Shown one piece after another: positions 48,663 to 59,620 of a stretch of DNA of 64,000 nucleotides. Within the stretch, counting starts at the first letter, position 1, and every line of letters starts with the position of its first letter. The notes under the pieces were generated by a model. That model did no database searches and had not been told where the DNA came from. It saw only the letters and a list, made by a program, of their open reading frames with translations. Both the position numbers and the translations under genes were made by a program. This stretch comes from Sapria himalayana (taxonomy: Eukaryota > Streptophyta > Magnoliopsida > Malpighiales > Rafflesiaceae): contig JAREIK010000343.1 in the NCBI GenBank assembly GCA_029783825.1, positions 1,848,501 to 1,912,500 on the forward strand. Direction: 5' to 3'.

Positions 48663-50450
48663 TCATGCAGTAGCAACTTCTGCTGCTCCAGTCCTCAACG
48701 GAGCACCATTATACCTGAAACCACGTCCACGGCCCCAGCTTCCCCTTCCTCGGCCACGACCTAAAAACAAAACTGACTTGTCACAGACAAATCGATACGC
48801 CAGACACGCGTGCTTTACGGCACACAAGCTTACCTCGTCGAGGAGGCATATCATAAGTATAGTCATCATCTTGCGGCAGCTCATCCCGAGGTATGCTGTT
48901 AATATATTGAACTCTCCCCCTGCCTCGAAACCCACGGCCGCCGCCGCCGCCTCCTCTTCCACGACCTCTACCTGCAGGAAAATAGGATGGATACTCGCGA
49001 TCCTGATCCCACCCGCCATCATACTCAAACGGCGCATACCCATTGGCTGCACATCAAAAACAAATCTTCAGTTTTCAAATCGATTTTTAAATCCAGAAGC
49101 TAAAATGGCGCATACCCCTTCCCCGTCCCCGTCCCCTTCCTCTTCTAGACAGCGGCACGTTTGGGGAGCCTTCTGCAGACACACAAACAGACTGAGAATA
49201 CTGCTTAATTTTGATGTTTTTACTATCTAGTTCAAGGAACACTAGCCTCCATCATAATAAAACTCTGAGGACGCTTTCACCATTTCTGCAGGAATTGGAG
49301 CTTGATACCTAAATTAATAGCTAGTGAGAATGAAACAAGCAAAGCTAGCTACAAGAACAAAGACAACTGAAACTTGCAGAATCAAACAGGAACCTGCGAT
49401 GGGGGAGGAGATTTGAGAAGGACAACACAACAGAAAGAGAAGAAAAAATGAGATCTAGGATTACTTATTGATTCGAGACTCAAGTCGAAACTCACCCAGG
49501 AGAAGAAGTATCTAGTTCCTTCTTGGAAAGGGTTATGCTTATCATGGAAACGTGCCTCGTGGTCTCGAGGCTGATTCAACAAAAAAAAAAAACAAGTGCT
49601 CCCTTAGGAAACTCATGCAAATAAGGAAACAATGTGTGACAGTAGAGAAGGATTAATGGAGTCCTTCTTCAAGGCAATCGCTCACGTGAGGAGTCCTTCT
49701 TCGAGGGGAACCCATGTATCTGTTATGTTTGTGGATCCAATTGATGTAGATTGATGGAGACCAATAATTCTTCTCTGCATTACATGCAGAAAAAGCATGA
49801 AACTACTCGAATATACAGCTAGAAATTCAGCCTGTTTATAAGTATCAGCAAGGTAGCATGGACGGAAACCTTGATCAGCTCCACTATAGTGATTGTTTTA
49901 TTGATTGCTTTTCCCATGGCCTTGAATACCACGCCATCGAGACCTTTCTCCTTCAGAAGAAAATGCACAGTAAATTAACAGAGTTGGTTGGGAGAGACGA
50001 TCCATCTCTCATTCAAACTAATGGCTATTCTCGGGGAGACGTAGCATATAACTATCATCACAAATTCTTTATGCTCTTCGAGAGCAAACGGAGAGCTATT
50101 TGTTCCAAGATTCTACCTGCCATTAATACAATGCAACAGTGGTACTATACCCAGTGGCAAGCATTTGATTTTCGAGATTGGATTTGGAGAACTTGCAATG
50201 GGATCTCGCGTTTATCTTCAACAATGTTTTCATAAATTTACGAAAACTAAGTGATGCAACCCTAAAAATTCACATCTCACCTGAAATTAAGACAATGTTG
50301 AAGATAATGGGATTAAACCGGACGTACTTGGAACAGAGCCATTGCATATGAGATATAGCTGCGCATCCTGCCTTGACTGGTAACTCGAATTTCATTCTCT
50401 TCAATGGCCGTCTCCTCTCTCGGCTTCTCGATTCTCTGGTACCGATCCAT
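48663..50450 (-). CDS. Alba-family DNA/RNA-binding protein with RGG tail, eight exons
   Basis: Exons in transcript order: 50450-50328, 49950-49870, 49774-49686, 49570-49496, 49308-49247, 49172-49116, 49046-48834, 48760-48663. They total 798 bp, 265 residues. Residues 1-125 are the Alba fold: MDRYQRIEKPREET, NEIRVTSQGRMRSYISYAM, VVFKAMGKAINKTITIVEL, RRIIGLHQSTSIGSTNITDT and TTRHVSMISITLSKKEL. Then YQAPIPAEMV and three arginine-glycine blocks (RGRGRGRGR; GRGRGRGGGGGGRGFRGRGR; RGRGRGSWGRGRGFR), ending EVATA. This matches the long plant Alba proteins (Arabidopsis At1g76010/At1g20220 class), which bind RNA and DNA and have been linked to stress granules and R-loop binding. Six introns are GT-AG. 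Intron 5 (49246-49173) needs a GC donor. Nothing suggests inactivation. Confidence 0.95.
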
Positions 50451-50639
50451 CTTCGCCAGACAAAAAAAAAGAGCAATAACGACGACAATTTGCCGTTCAT
50501 TGATTTTTATTTTTATCGACGACGGAAAACAAAGCGGAGGGTAAGAAAAAAAAAACATTCTCTGTAGATCGGCATAGAAACCTGGAAGAGATGTTGATGT
50601 GCTCGTCGTGAAAGGAAAAGCCCTCTTCTACGGCTCCGT

Positions 50640-50690
50640 TTCTCTTTTCCGCCCTAAATCGCAGAAGAGGATGACCCGCGGCTTAAATAC
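50640..50690 (-). promoter_or_regulatory. Probable core promoter of the Alba gene
   Basis: The minus strand reads GTATTTAAGCCGCGGG, with TATTTAA at about 50689-50683, some 240 bp upstream of the start codon and followed by a GC-rich segment. A transcription start about 30 bp downstream would leave a leader of roughly 200 nt, possibly with its own intron (an AG|GTTTCT word near 50583). The TATA position is seen; its use is inferred. Confidence 0.45.
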
Positions 50691-50705
50691 AGTCCTCATC
50701 ACCAA

Positions 50706-50786
50706 TGATGCAACCGACTAATCGTATCGGTCCGAGGCGTCTGCTTCTCAATATTAACGGCCCGCAGAATCGGGCATTGAAAATGT
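50706..50786 (+). CDS. Possible first exon of a divergent gene (27-codon ORF)
   Basis: MQPTNRIGPRRLLLNINGPQ... starts 17 bp past the Alba TATA box on the opposite strand. It ends at a stop that overlaps a good donor (AAAAT|GTAAGC), so it could be exon 1 of a gene whose remainder was lost. The composition is GC-rich and non-repetitive, unlike the surrounding transposon DNA. No downstream exon was recognised before the Copia fragment at 51257. Family unknown. Confidence 0.3.
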
Positions 50787-51256
50787 AAGCTTGCATTCAG
50801 GCTTTCGCCATGGTTTTGTTTTGAAAATTTGGTTTTTACGGCATTGCCGAATTGTTTTAGCCACCATTAATCATCCTAGCAAATATGAACTCGGTGATGT
50901 TCATGTCTTGTTTTTGGAGCACCAATGTTATCTTCCATGATCTCGATCTAGGATTTGCAGCAAAGCTGCATAAGTTGAATGCATTGGGGACTATTTTGCA
51001 AAAAAAAAAAATTTGGTTCTGCTTAATGCGTTCATAGTGTGTTCTTATTCGATTTGTATTGTTCTTATTGTGATTTTTCATGGGTTGGCTTGGTTGTGGT
51101 GTGTTTTTTTTTTTTTTTTTTTTTTTTTGTCTTGGCTATTGTAGTGCTATTTGGTAATAGATGTGTGAAATATCTACACAAACTCTTATATTTTTAGTTC
51201 TAGTTCTTGTTGGATTCGTTTGCTTCCGATTGTGTTTATTAAAAGTAAGAGTTATC
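50787..51256. other. Intergenic sequence with a 25-T tract
   Basis: Positions 51104-51128 are an uninterrupted T run, and 51000-51011 an A run. These could be retroposon tails. No gene is seen. Confidence 0.5.
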
Positions 51257-51540
51257 ATGAATATGGCAAATCCAAATGTTGCTATTGGGTATGTTGTGTC
51301 CATCAAATTGAATGAAGATAATTATTTAATATGATCAAATGGAGTGCGCGCATATTTAATTGATCAAGATAAACATAAATATTTGATTGAAACTATTGAA
51401 AACATCTACATATGCTAACTATGTAAAATGGATCCAAGAAGATACATAAACAAGAAGTTTAATTAAACACATTCAATTGTGGCCATTATTTTAGTCATTG
51501 TTATGCACAATTCGACAAAATTTGACAAAATTTGGAAGTT
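51257..51540 (+). pseudogene. Ty1/Copia gag N-terminal fragment
   Basis: MNMANPNVAIGYVVSIKLNE, then DNYL, a TGA where the family has tryptophan (NYLLW), then SNGVRAYLIDQDK, and after a frame change AKWIQEDT and SLIKHIQLW. This matches the start of UBN2-type Copia gag (xxVKLxxxNYLLWxxxxxxxLxGxxxxxxI). It breaks at about 51540, where an LTR-family block begins. Confidence 0.65.
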
Positions 51541-52010
51541 GATGTTGTAGGTCTAATATGACTTTGAATTTGGAGGTTCTGTGTTGCTATTGGAGTTCTG
51601 TGTTGTGACTTGGATTTTTAAGTTATGACCTATTCTGGGTGGTTGCAACTAGAAAACTATGTTTTGAAGTTGTGACTTATCTTAAGTTGTAACATGTACT
51701 TTGGAATCATAACTTGTATTTGTAAAGTTGTGACTTAAATTAAGATGAAATTTGTGTTTTGGAGTAATTATATAGAATTGTGAAGTCACGACTCAACTTA
51801 AACTTTAGTATATATAATGATATCGTGATAATGTTTTATGGTGTTGCAACATCATTGTAGTTACAACTTATTTTATGTTATTATGATAGATCGACTTAAT
51901 GATATAAGTAACAATCATATTTTGTGGTGTCATACATAAATAAAGTCATGATAGAGGAATATGATATTATGACTCAAGTCTTAAGTTTTAAGAGATTTCT
52001 TATGTTTATT
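51541..52010 (+). mobile_element. LTR-like block with GTCATGACTT-type words
   Basis: The same order of words as 240-470: ACCTATT(T/C)TGGGTGGTTG(T/C)AACTAGA, then TTTGGAGTCATAAC, TGAAGTCATGACT-like, TTTGGAATCATAACTTG, AAGTTGTGACTTAAATT. It is diverged but clearly homologous. Confidence 0.55.
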
Positions 52011-52369
52011 ATTTAAGCATTATAAATGAATATAAAAAAAGTGAAAAAAATCATAATGGTAATATATGTAATAAAGCTTATCTTTAATCTAGATATTAAT
52101 TACATGAGAATTACACATGCAATATTAGATCAATCAACTATAATTAATAATTATTCTAGTAGTCATGATAAATAGCAATCAAGTCATAAATTCTAGATTC
52201 TATGGATAATTCATATTTTTATTTATGATACAATTTATAAATAACCTTGTTGCGATTATATTCAATTTTAGAATGATGACCAGATAATTGTTGAATGACC
52301 TCTTAACCTACTAGCATGTAAAATTATTATCAATTATTGAGTCATTCTCAATGATATTCCCCTCGTGGT

Positions 52370-54560
52370 TGTCCCCTTGGTATTTTATTACTAATAAAAC
52401 ATATCACACAGGCTCAGAGATTATTTATAAGTTTTCATCTTTTAGGCAACTCATTAACTACATTTAATGGTTGCTTTGAATATACATTTAATGGTATTGT
52501 CTCCTTCATGTTTCACCAATAATAATCATATAATCGAATGTAACTTGTAGGATTGTCATCACCATACAAATCAATCTATCTATGCATGTTACATGATTTA
52601 CCTATCATCATTCCCTACTATGATAAGCAACTCACACGCCAAAAATAAAACTCTTAAGAGAATATTCTATTTGTAATCCAAAATCAATTGAGGATTAGTT
52701 CTTCTTATCCATGCAAAATGAAATGACCTATGTATCTAAATATCATACTCACTATTATTAATATACTCAATTTTGAGATTTGACATATGAGTTTGTCTTA
52801 CGCATCATAATCAGAGGGGATATCATATTCTTCCTATCATATGCTTAAATGTGTTTCATGATATACCTATAACTTTTCACCGCTCTAGTCACACACGAAT
52901 CCACTAACAGCCAAAACCCTAGTCTCAATTCTATTTAATTATTAAACTATCAATAACTAATAATATCATAATAAAACATCACATTAAAATATAAAATAAA
53001 TCATCAATCCCAATAAATATATTACATCATTCCTATATTCTCCTTTTAACCTAAAACATGAGAGAATAAAATATGATACAAGTGTAAATTTATCTCGTAT
53101 GAATCTGAATGTCCAATTTCATCTCTCATGAGAATCTAGACTTCCAAACCTAAATCACTCAAAATTTACTCTATTATACTTTAATTTGCCCCTATGAGGG
53201 GCTTGAAATGTGTGTCCACCTCTTCATTTCATGCAATACATGCATAATGAAATGACCTATAAAAATATTCATACTTTTAATTTAATAAGTATCATTTTTA
53301 TAAATATTATCATACATCAATTTTAGGTTTTGGTATATGAGTTTGTAATTAACATCACGGTTAGAAAGGTTGTCAATTTCTTGCTAAAATATACTTGCGT
53401 ATATTTTTTGGCATACCTATTACTATTTACCACTCCAATCATGCATACATCAACAAATAGCTAAAACTCTAGTCTCAATTCTATTTAATTATCAAACCAT
53501 TATTAACCAAATAATATTATAATAAAACATCACATTAAAATATAGAATAAAGTATTCATCACAATAAACATATTATATCATTCCTAAATTTTTTTAGCCT
53601 AAAATTGAAGAGAATAATATATGACACAAATAAAAATTTGTCATATGTTTATAAGAATTTGAGTGCCCAATTTTATCCCAATTTCCTTTTAACCTAATCT
53701 TGATGATTACTTTGTCTATATATTTTTATTCTTCATTCTCAGGTATCATAAAGACTAAGAATTAATATAATTATAAGAATTTATACTTTCGACTTCATAA
53801 CTAATATGCTCATTTTATTAGCATATGATTCCCTTAAAGCTTACCAGTGAAAACCATGTGAGTAAAAACAACTCAAAAAATTATTACCTCCTTGTGAGAC
53901 AACAACTCACATATATCCTATGAAGTACCTATTATTTTTTTTACATGGTAATGATGGGACTCTCACACAAAAAGATAAAATTTTTAGGAGAATTTTCTAT
54001 AAAACATCTACATCAATCAATGATAAATTCTTCTAAGAAATATATAATAGAGTGATGTGTAAAAGTATGGATACTTTTAGCTTTATGACATTCATACTTG
54101 TAAAGATTAAAATACCTCAATTTAAGATTTTAATATATAAGTTTTCTCATATATCATGATCAGAAGTACTATCATTTTTTTCCTATTTAATTCATAAGTG
54201 ACTCTCATGATTTACATATAATTGTCTACCATGATAATACAGACAAACCTACCAATAGTTAAATATTTAATTCAAGTTCTATTTAATCACTATTTCTATT
54301 AATTTCTATATCACAATATAAATCAAACATAATTATTATTCATAAAAATATTCATATATCATATAAATCATAATTATATAAATCCTAGATCTCAATTTAT
54401 TCTGACATTGGAAAGAAATTTAAATGAGGTAAAAGAGGAAAAATCTCATGAATCTCAAGTTCCTAATAACATCCCTCATAAGAATCTAGGATACAAACCC
54501 TAATCTCATGCTATTTTGTTTGATTTTCCAAACTACTCTAAATAATGAGGTTTGAGAATC
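52370..54560. repeat. Three diverged units of a long repeat
   Basis: Anchors such as AGTCTCAATTCTATTTAATTAT occur at 52921 and 53471 (550 bp apart) and in weaker form near 54265. Around them AATAAAACATCACATTAAAATATA, TACATCATTCCTA and (T)CTCATGAATCT(C)AAG words are shared. A fourth, more distant copy is at 7180-7950. This looks like repeated insertion or tandem decay of one retroelement segment. No coding sequence was recognised. Confidence 0.55.
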
Positions 54561-54739
54561 ATGCCGCCCAACTCTAAGTTTAGCTTATATCTTGCATCCC
54601 ATGCTTACTTGTTAATCTCATAGAGAGTATAAAAATCCTCCTTATGATTGTTATTGTGATTTGTTTTTTATCTTGTGGAGTGAAGAAGAAGAATTTCTTT
54701 TTAGTTTTTACTCTCATCTTTTATACTCCATAATTCTGA

Positions 54740-55330
54740 CATTTGTCTATGTAAAAAGTAGTGGCTTTCGAAAGATACCGAGACTTTATCTCTTATCTCT
54801 TTAGCTCAAGGGCATGATTCTAGGAAGTGGTCATGGCTTAGGAGTGTCTCCTAATATTTATGTAATGCAAAGACATAGTATTAGGAAGTGGCTATGACTT
54901 ATATATTTTATCTCTATAACACAGAGTTATGATGCTAGGAAAGACCATGATATTGGCTTTGGTATTTATTCTGTATCAAATAGTTTTGATTTTAAAAATA
55001 GTTATAACTTTGGCAAATTAGCTCATACATCCAAGTCTTAACTTTGTTTTCTCATCAGCATAAAAGTCATGTCCTTGGAAATAAGTAACGTTCGAGTAAT
55101 ACTTTCTATAATATTATATGTCCAAAAATCATAATAATGAAAAATTATCATAGTTTTGGCTTAATTATTTTTTATTTTGTAATTTTTTGTAGCCCAAAAA
55201 TCATGACTTTGGAAAAAATATTAACTCTGACTTTAGAATAGAAAGACTTGGTAAAAATAAAAACATAGTGTTGGGAATTAAATGTGAGATACTTGATTAT
55301 TATGACATAAAATTAATATTATAATTATTT
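54740..55330 (+). repeat. Array of GTCATGACTT/AAGTGGCTATGACTT-like words
   Basis: Short imperfect units (TAGGAAGTGG(T/C)(C/T)ATG(A/G)CTTA at 54813 and 54875; TGCTAGGAAAGACCATGA) recur every 60-80 bp. The style is that of the LTR blocks at 240-470, 2748-2960 and 13255-13640. Confidence 0.5.
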
Positions 55331-55579
55331 ATTATAATGAGATAAATATGATAGTGCCTTTGAAATAATATTACAACCAAAAAGAATATAATACACTATT
55401 GAAGAATTGTATTAACGAGGTAATAGAGTCATAAAATACAAAGCTTATTACAATTAAATAAGTAAAATTTTATTCAATAATGAACACCAAAATTGCTCGA
55501 TAAACCACATTATCATGTTACTAATTATCTTCAAAAACATATTAATTTCATGACTATTCATCAAAATTAACTATAATTC

Positions 55580-56159
55580 TAGTCTTAAAATTGATCTAAT
55601 TATGACTTATTTCCATATTTATATATTATCAACACATAAGAGAAAAAAGAGGGGATATAAAAGAGAACACATGAAAATAAAGAAGAAAATAATACTTTAC
55701 TTTTGATAGCATCCACTCATACTTCACATTTATATTTGTAAGTGCTTATATAGTAAAATAAAAAACTTTTTTAAACTTAAGACCACAATCATAACATCAA
55801 ATCTATGTCGTGAATTTATTCATTCATGTCATATTTCCAAAGAATAAGATCACAACTTGAATCTTTATGTCTTTTAATCATAACAATACAAAACTAGTTA
55901 TGACTTCAATTATATTGCGACACCATAGAATAAGCCTGCAACTTGAATTCTTTATGTCTTCTAGTTGTAATAACACAAAACTAGTTATAACTTCATTCAT
56001 ATTGTGACAACACATAATAGAGTTCCAATTTGAATCATTAAGACTTCTAGTCACAATAATATAAAACTATTTACGACTTCATTCATATCTCAACACTATA
56101 ATTTGGGTCACAACACCAAACATATGTTGTAGCTTCAAAATGATGAGCCAATCCTAATA
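55580..56159 (-). mobile_element. 3' LTR of a minus-strand Copia element, with ~86-bp repeats
   Basis: On the minus strand, AATCAAGTGAGAGAATATTAGG at about 56174-56153 fits the Copia polypurine tract plus LTR start (usually TCAAGTGGGAGAATGTTAGG), so the LTR begins near 56159. Inside, an AACTTGAATC(T)TTTATGTCTT segment followed by ACACAAAACTAGTTATxACTTCA recurs at 55854, 55940 and 56027, giving three imperfect units of 86-87 bp. The 3' limit near 55580 is approximate. Confidence 0.7.
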
Positions 56160-56399
56160 TTCTCTCACTTGATTAATACTTCCTCTTTCTCTCAATCTCA
56201 ACTATACACTAGTAGAACTTTTCTACACCTGCTACTTTTGTCAATAAATCAATGCAATTTTTTTTTCATGTAAACTTTCTTCAATTGAATCAACCTTTGA
56301 TCAACTTGCTTTTAAATAACGTGATATTGAATATTAATATGTTTTATTCAAGCATGAAATACTATATTCCTTGCTAAATGAATAAGACTATAACTGTAA

Positions 56400-58900
56400 C
56401 AATTAAGCCTCGGTTCCTTCTACTCAAAGACAAACTATGCACATAATCTCCTTATCCACATAGCTTCCTTGCTTGAGTGAGTAGTTATATTTTGCATTAG
56501 TGAAAGAGAGCGAAATAATAACTTGCCTCTTGCTCATCAAACTCATAGATCCATTATAAATATTGAACACATACATACTCATGGATGTCCTAATATCTAC
56601 AACTCTACCCTAATTTATATCAATAGCTCTAGTGACTTCAAATGCCTCTTCATTGCTATTACCATCAAACTACAATACAAAATGAAGGGTTCCACGTAGA
56701 TACCAAAGTACCTTTTAATAGCATTCGAATGCTCCTTTCCTAAGTTTGATATGTACCATCTTAGTACTCTGATAACATGTAAAATATTGGGTCTCATACA
56801 TATCAAAACATACATCAAACTTTCGATAACACTGGCATGCAAAATGAAAGTCATCTCATCTTTCTTTTGCTGCGTATTAAAGAATTGTTCTATTGTCTAT
56901 TTCATTTTAGTCACCATATTATTTGCAATTAGATATGTTATAATTTAGAAGTATTACTTTAAAATACTTCTACTATCTAAGGCACTATATTTTTCTTTCC
57001 TAATTTTTTCAAATCTGCATACCTAGGATATAATTTGCTGCTTCAAGATCTATCATATCAATCTTTTCTGCTAGCAATCCTTTCATTGGACTAATCATCT
57101 CCTTGTTATTTGCAACCTAACTGAGATATGTCATGACTAAGATCTATCATATCATCAACATTGAAAATTAAAATAACATAAATTTTACCTAATCTTTTGA
57201 TGTATACACAGTGAATAGCCTCACATCTACTAAATCTTAGCAGTAAGACATATGAGTTAAACTTTTGGTACCAAAGTGTCAGAGACTACTTTAGCCCAAA
57301 TAATATCTTTTTTAGCTTGCACACCAAATTTTATTTTCCTTTCTTCTTGGAACTGGTCAACTACACCATATATATCTCTTCCTCTCAGTCTTCATGAAGA
57401 AAAGTTATCTTCACATTTAGGTGTTTAACCTCCAAGTCATACCAATTTGAAAATATCAACAATACATGGATGGTAACATCTTGGCTACTGATGAGAAGTT
57501 CTCATCATAGCCATTTCCTTTAATTTGTGAGAACTCTTTAGCAACCAACCTTACATTATACTTCTCAATCTTAATGTCATCCTTTATCTTTTATCTAAAT
57601 ACTCAATTATATCCAATTACCTTCCAACCTAAGGATAACCTCACAAGGCTATAAGTATTGTGTTTCTCCAAGGACTATAACTCCTCTACCATTACATATT
57701 CTCACTAATTTGACTCCCTGAAGACTTTTGAGATTATCATAGTATTTGGCTCATCTCTTATTATATAAAAATCCATGGTATGTACTATCAATGTACCCTA
57801 TAGGTGAGTTTCTAATCCGTGTAGACATCCTCAAAGCAAATATTATCTCGGCTATTTCTTCCTCAATAGAACCTTCAAACTCTATTTACTTTGCATCTTT
57901 ATCAATAACATATATGTTACTAGTGGAATGAAGAGATATTTTGTGATTTCATGAATGAAAGATATTATAACTTACCTTTTTCGGTAAAATTATCCATGTC
58001 ATAACTTACTTGAACTTCTCTACTCTTGTACTCCTATCTCTAATACCACAACATGATCCGTGTCATGACATTGAATTGGATCACGACATCAAGTATCCAC
58101 ATCTCGCCTCTGAACTTAGTCATTATATTGAATTGGGTCATGATTTCATGTTTCATGTTACACCTTTGATCTATTATTCTTCATTGCCTACTTATTTTAT
58201 ATGGCCTACTTGTACTCCATGCTTCTCTTCTTCTGAAAAATAAAGCCACTGATTGAAGAGTTGATGGTGCCTGACTGGAACTTGTATATGGTCTTACAAC
58301 TTATTTCTCATGTAATTAACATTGTTTCTTAATGTATCTTGCAAGATTTGTCATCATAAAAGAATTACACCCCAACATAAGTCATAACACTTATAGAAAT
58401 TAAATTTTTACTCAATTTTGGAAAATACATTATCCCTAGAAAAAATCTGAAAGTCCAATCATGCATCTTCATCTTTACTTTTGTACAAGCAATTATCTTC
58501 ATCATAGAGCTAATTCTCATAGTCACATCTCTACTATCATAAAACTAATACTGACTGAATTAATCTTGATGATAAATTATGTGATATGATGCACCTATGT
58601 ATATGCTTCTACAAATTGTACATCTCTAATGGATAACTCCTTGACTTTCAAGCTTGATTGATTTTTCTTATTTTTATTTTTTTGATAGTCCCTCTTAAAG
58701 TGTCCAATTTTTCTACAATTCTATCACTTAAATTTCAGCATATCTATACTATTCAATCTTCTTTTTGTCTTTGATTTACATGTAGATTGCTATTGACTAC
58801 TTTCTTTAATCATCTCCCTCGAGAATAAAATATATCATTCAAGTATTTCCTCAGATTTTGTCTCTTCATATTCTCATATAATAATATTAAAACTACTATT
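56400..58900 (-). pseudogene. Ty1/Copia gag-pol, minus strand, internally deleted
   Basis: From high to low coordinates: a gag zinc knuckle near 58740-58680 (NCRKIGHFKRDYQKNK, cf. CxxCxKxGHFKRDCPxK, first cysteine lost). Then RT pieces: FGVQAKKDIIWA near 57320, RCEAIHCVYIKRLGKIYVIL and NVDDM near 57230-57160 (cf. RCxxDHCVYIKxxxxxxIILLLYVDDM, with Tyr now Asn). The RT/RNase H boundary is at 56854-56680 (ESLMYVLICMRPNILHVI, RWYISNLGKEHSNAIKRYF; cf. GSLMYAMxCTRPDIAxAV, RFMxNPGKxHWxAVKWILRYL). Protease and integrase are not recognisable, and the gag to RT distance is only about 1.3 kb, so the middle is deleted. Confidence 0.82.
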
Positions 58901-59109
58901 TTATAGGATAACTCTATTGTATCACTATCAATTATGATAATCAAGTTATACCATGAATATGATAATAAATATAAGAGAGTTAATATTTTGTTATCATCAC
59001 TTATCTCATAGCTAATAGATAATAGCTAGTTGATCAATGTATAAAACTCATGGATATGTAAAGTAAAATAATTAGCCTCTTTCAAGCTCAATTTGTATAG
59101 TTTCTTCCT

Positions 59110-59620
59110 CAAACTAGAGGTGTGAGAAAGAAAACTCAATTTTATGATATTATGATATGAATAAAGTTGACATCAATTTTGTGTTGTTGTGATTAGAAGA
59201 CTTAAAAGATTCAAGTCACAGCTTTATTCTATGATATTATTATATGAACAATGTCATAATAAGTTGTGTGTTGGTATGACTGAAATATTTAAAGATTCAA
59301 GTCATAATCATATTCTTTGATATCATAACATAAATGAATAAAATTGCAACATAAAATTAATGTCATGAATTAGGTCTTATGTTTAAATATATATTTATTT
59401 ACTATTTAAGTACTTGAAAATATAAATATAAGTGTGAGTGGAAGCTATCAATATAAATATAAATATAAGTACTATTTTCTTATTTCTTTCTACATGTACT
59501 CTCTTAACTTCACCTCTCTTTACTTATGTATTATGTGCTTCTTTTATGAGAGTTCTTATAACAAACATTTGCCAAACCCCCTCACAGAATATCAATAGTA
59601 TTCACTTTGATCCTTAGAGC
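59110..59620 (+). mobile_element. LTR fragment in the opposite (plus) orientation
   Basis: This segment is the reverse-complement relative of 55600-56100. GATTAGAAGACTTAAAAGATTCAAGTCACAGC and its second copy 86 bp later (59211 and 59297) match the minus-strand repeat units. Positions 59390-59500 (AAGTACTTGAAAATATAAATATAAGTGTGAGTGGAAGCTATCA) match the minus strand of 55690-55760. It is followed at about 59609 by TTTGATCCTTAGAGCACAAG, a plausible decayed tRNA-Met primer site. The LTR 5' end (TGTTAGG...) is missing. Confidence 0.65.

Noticed and set aside
48663..49052. Single 129-codon minus-strand open frame with an RGRGR end
   Set aside because: It reads through two introns of the Alba gene in the wrong frame. 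Splicing gives the true RGG-rich reading.
49858..50235. 125-codon plus-strand open frame opposite the Alba gene
   Set aside because: It overlaps Alba exon 2 and intron 1 on the other strand and has no recognisable domain or splice context.
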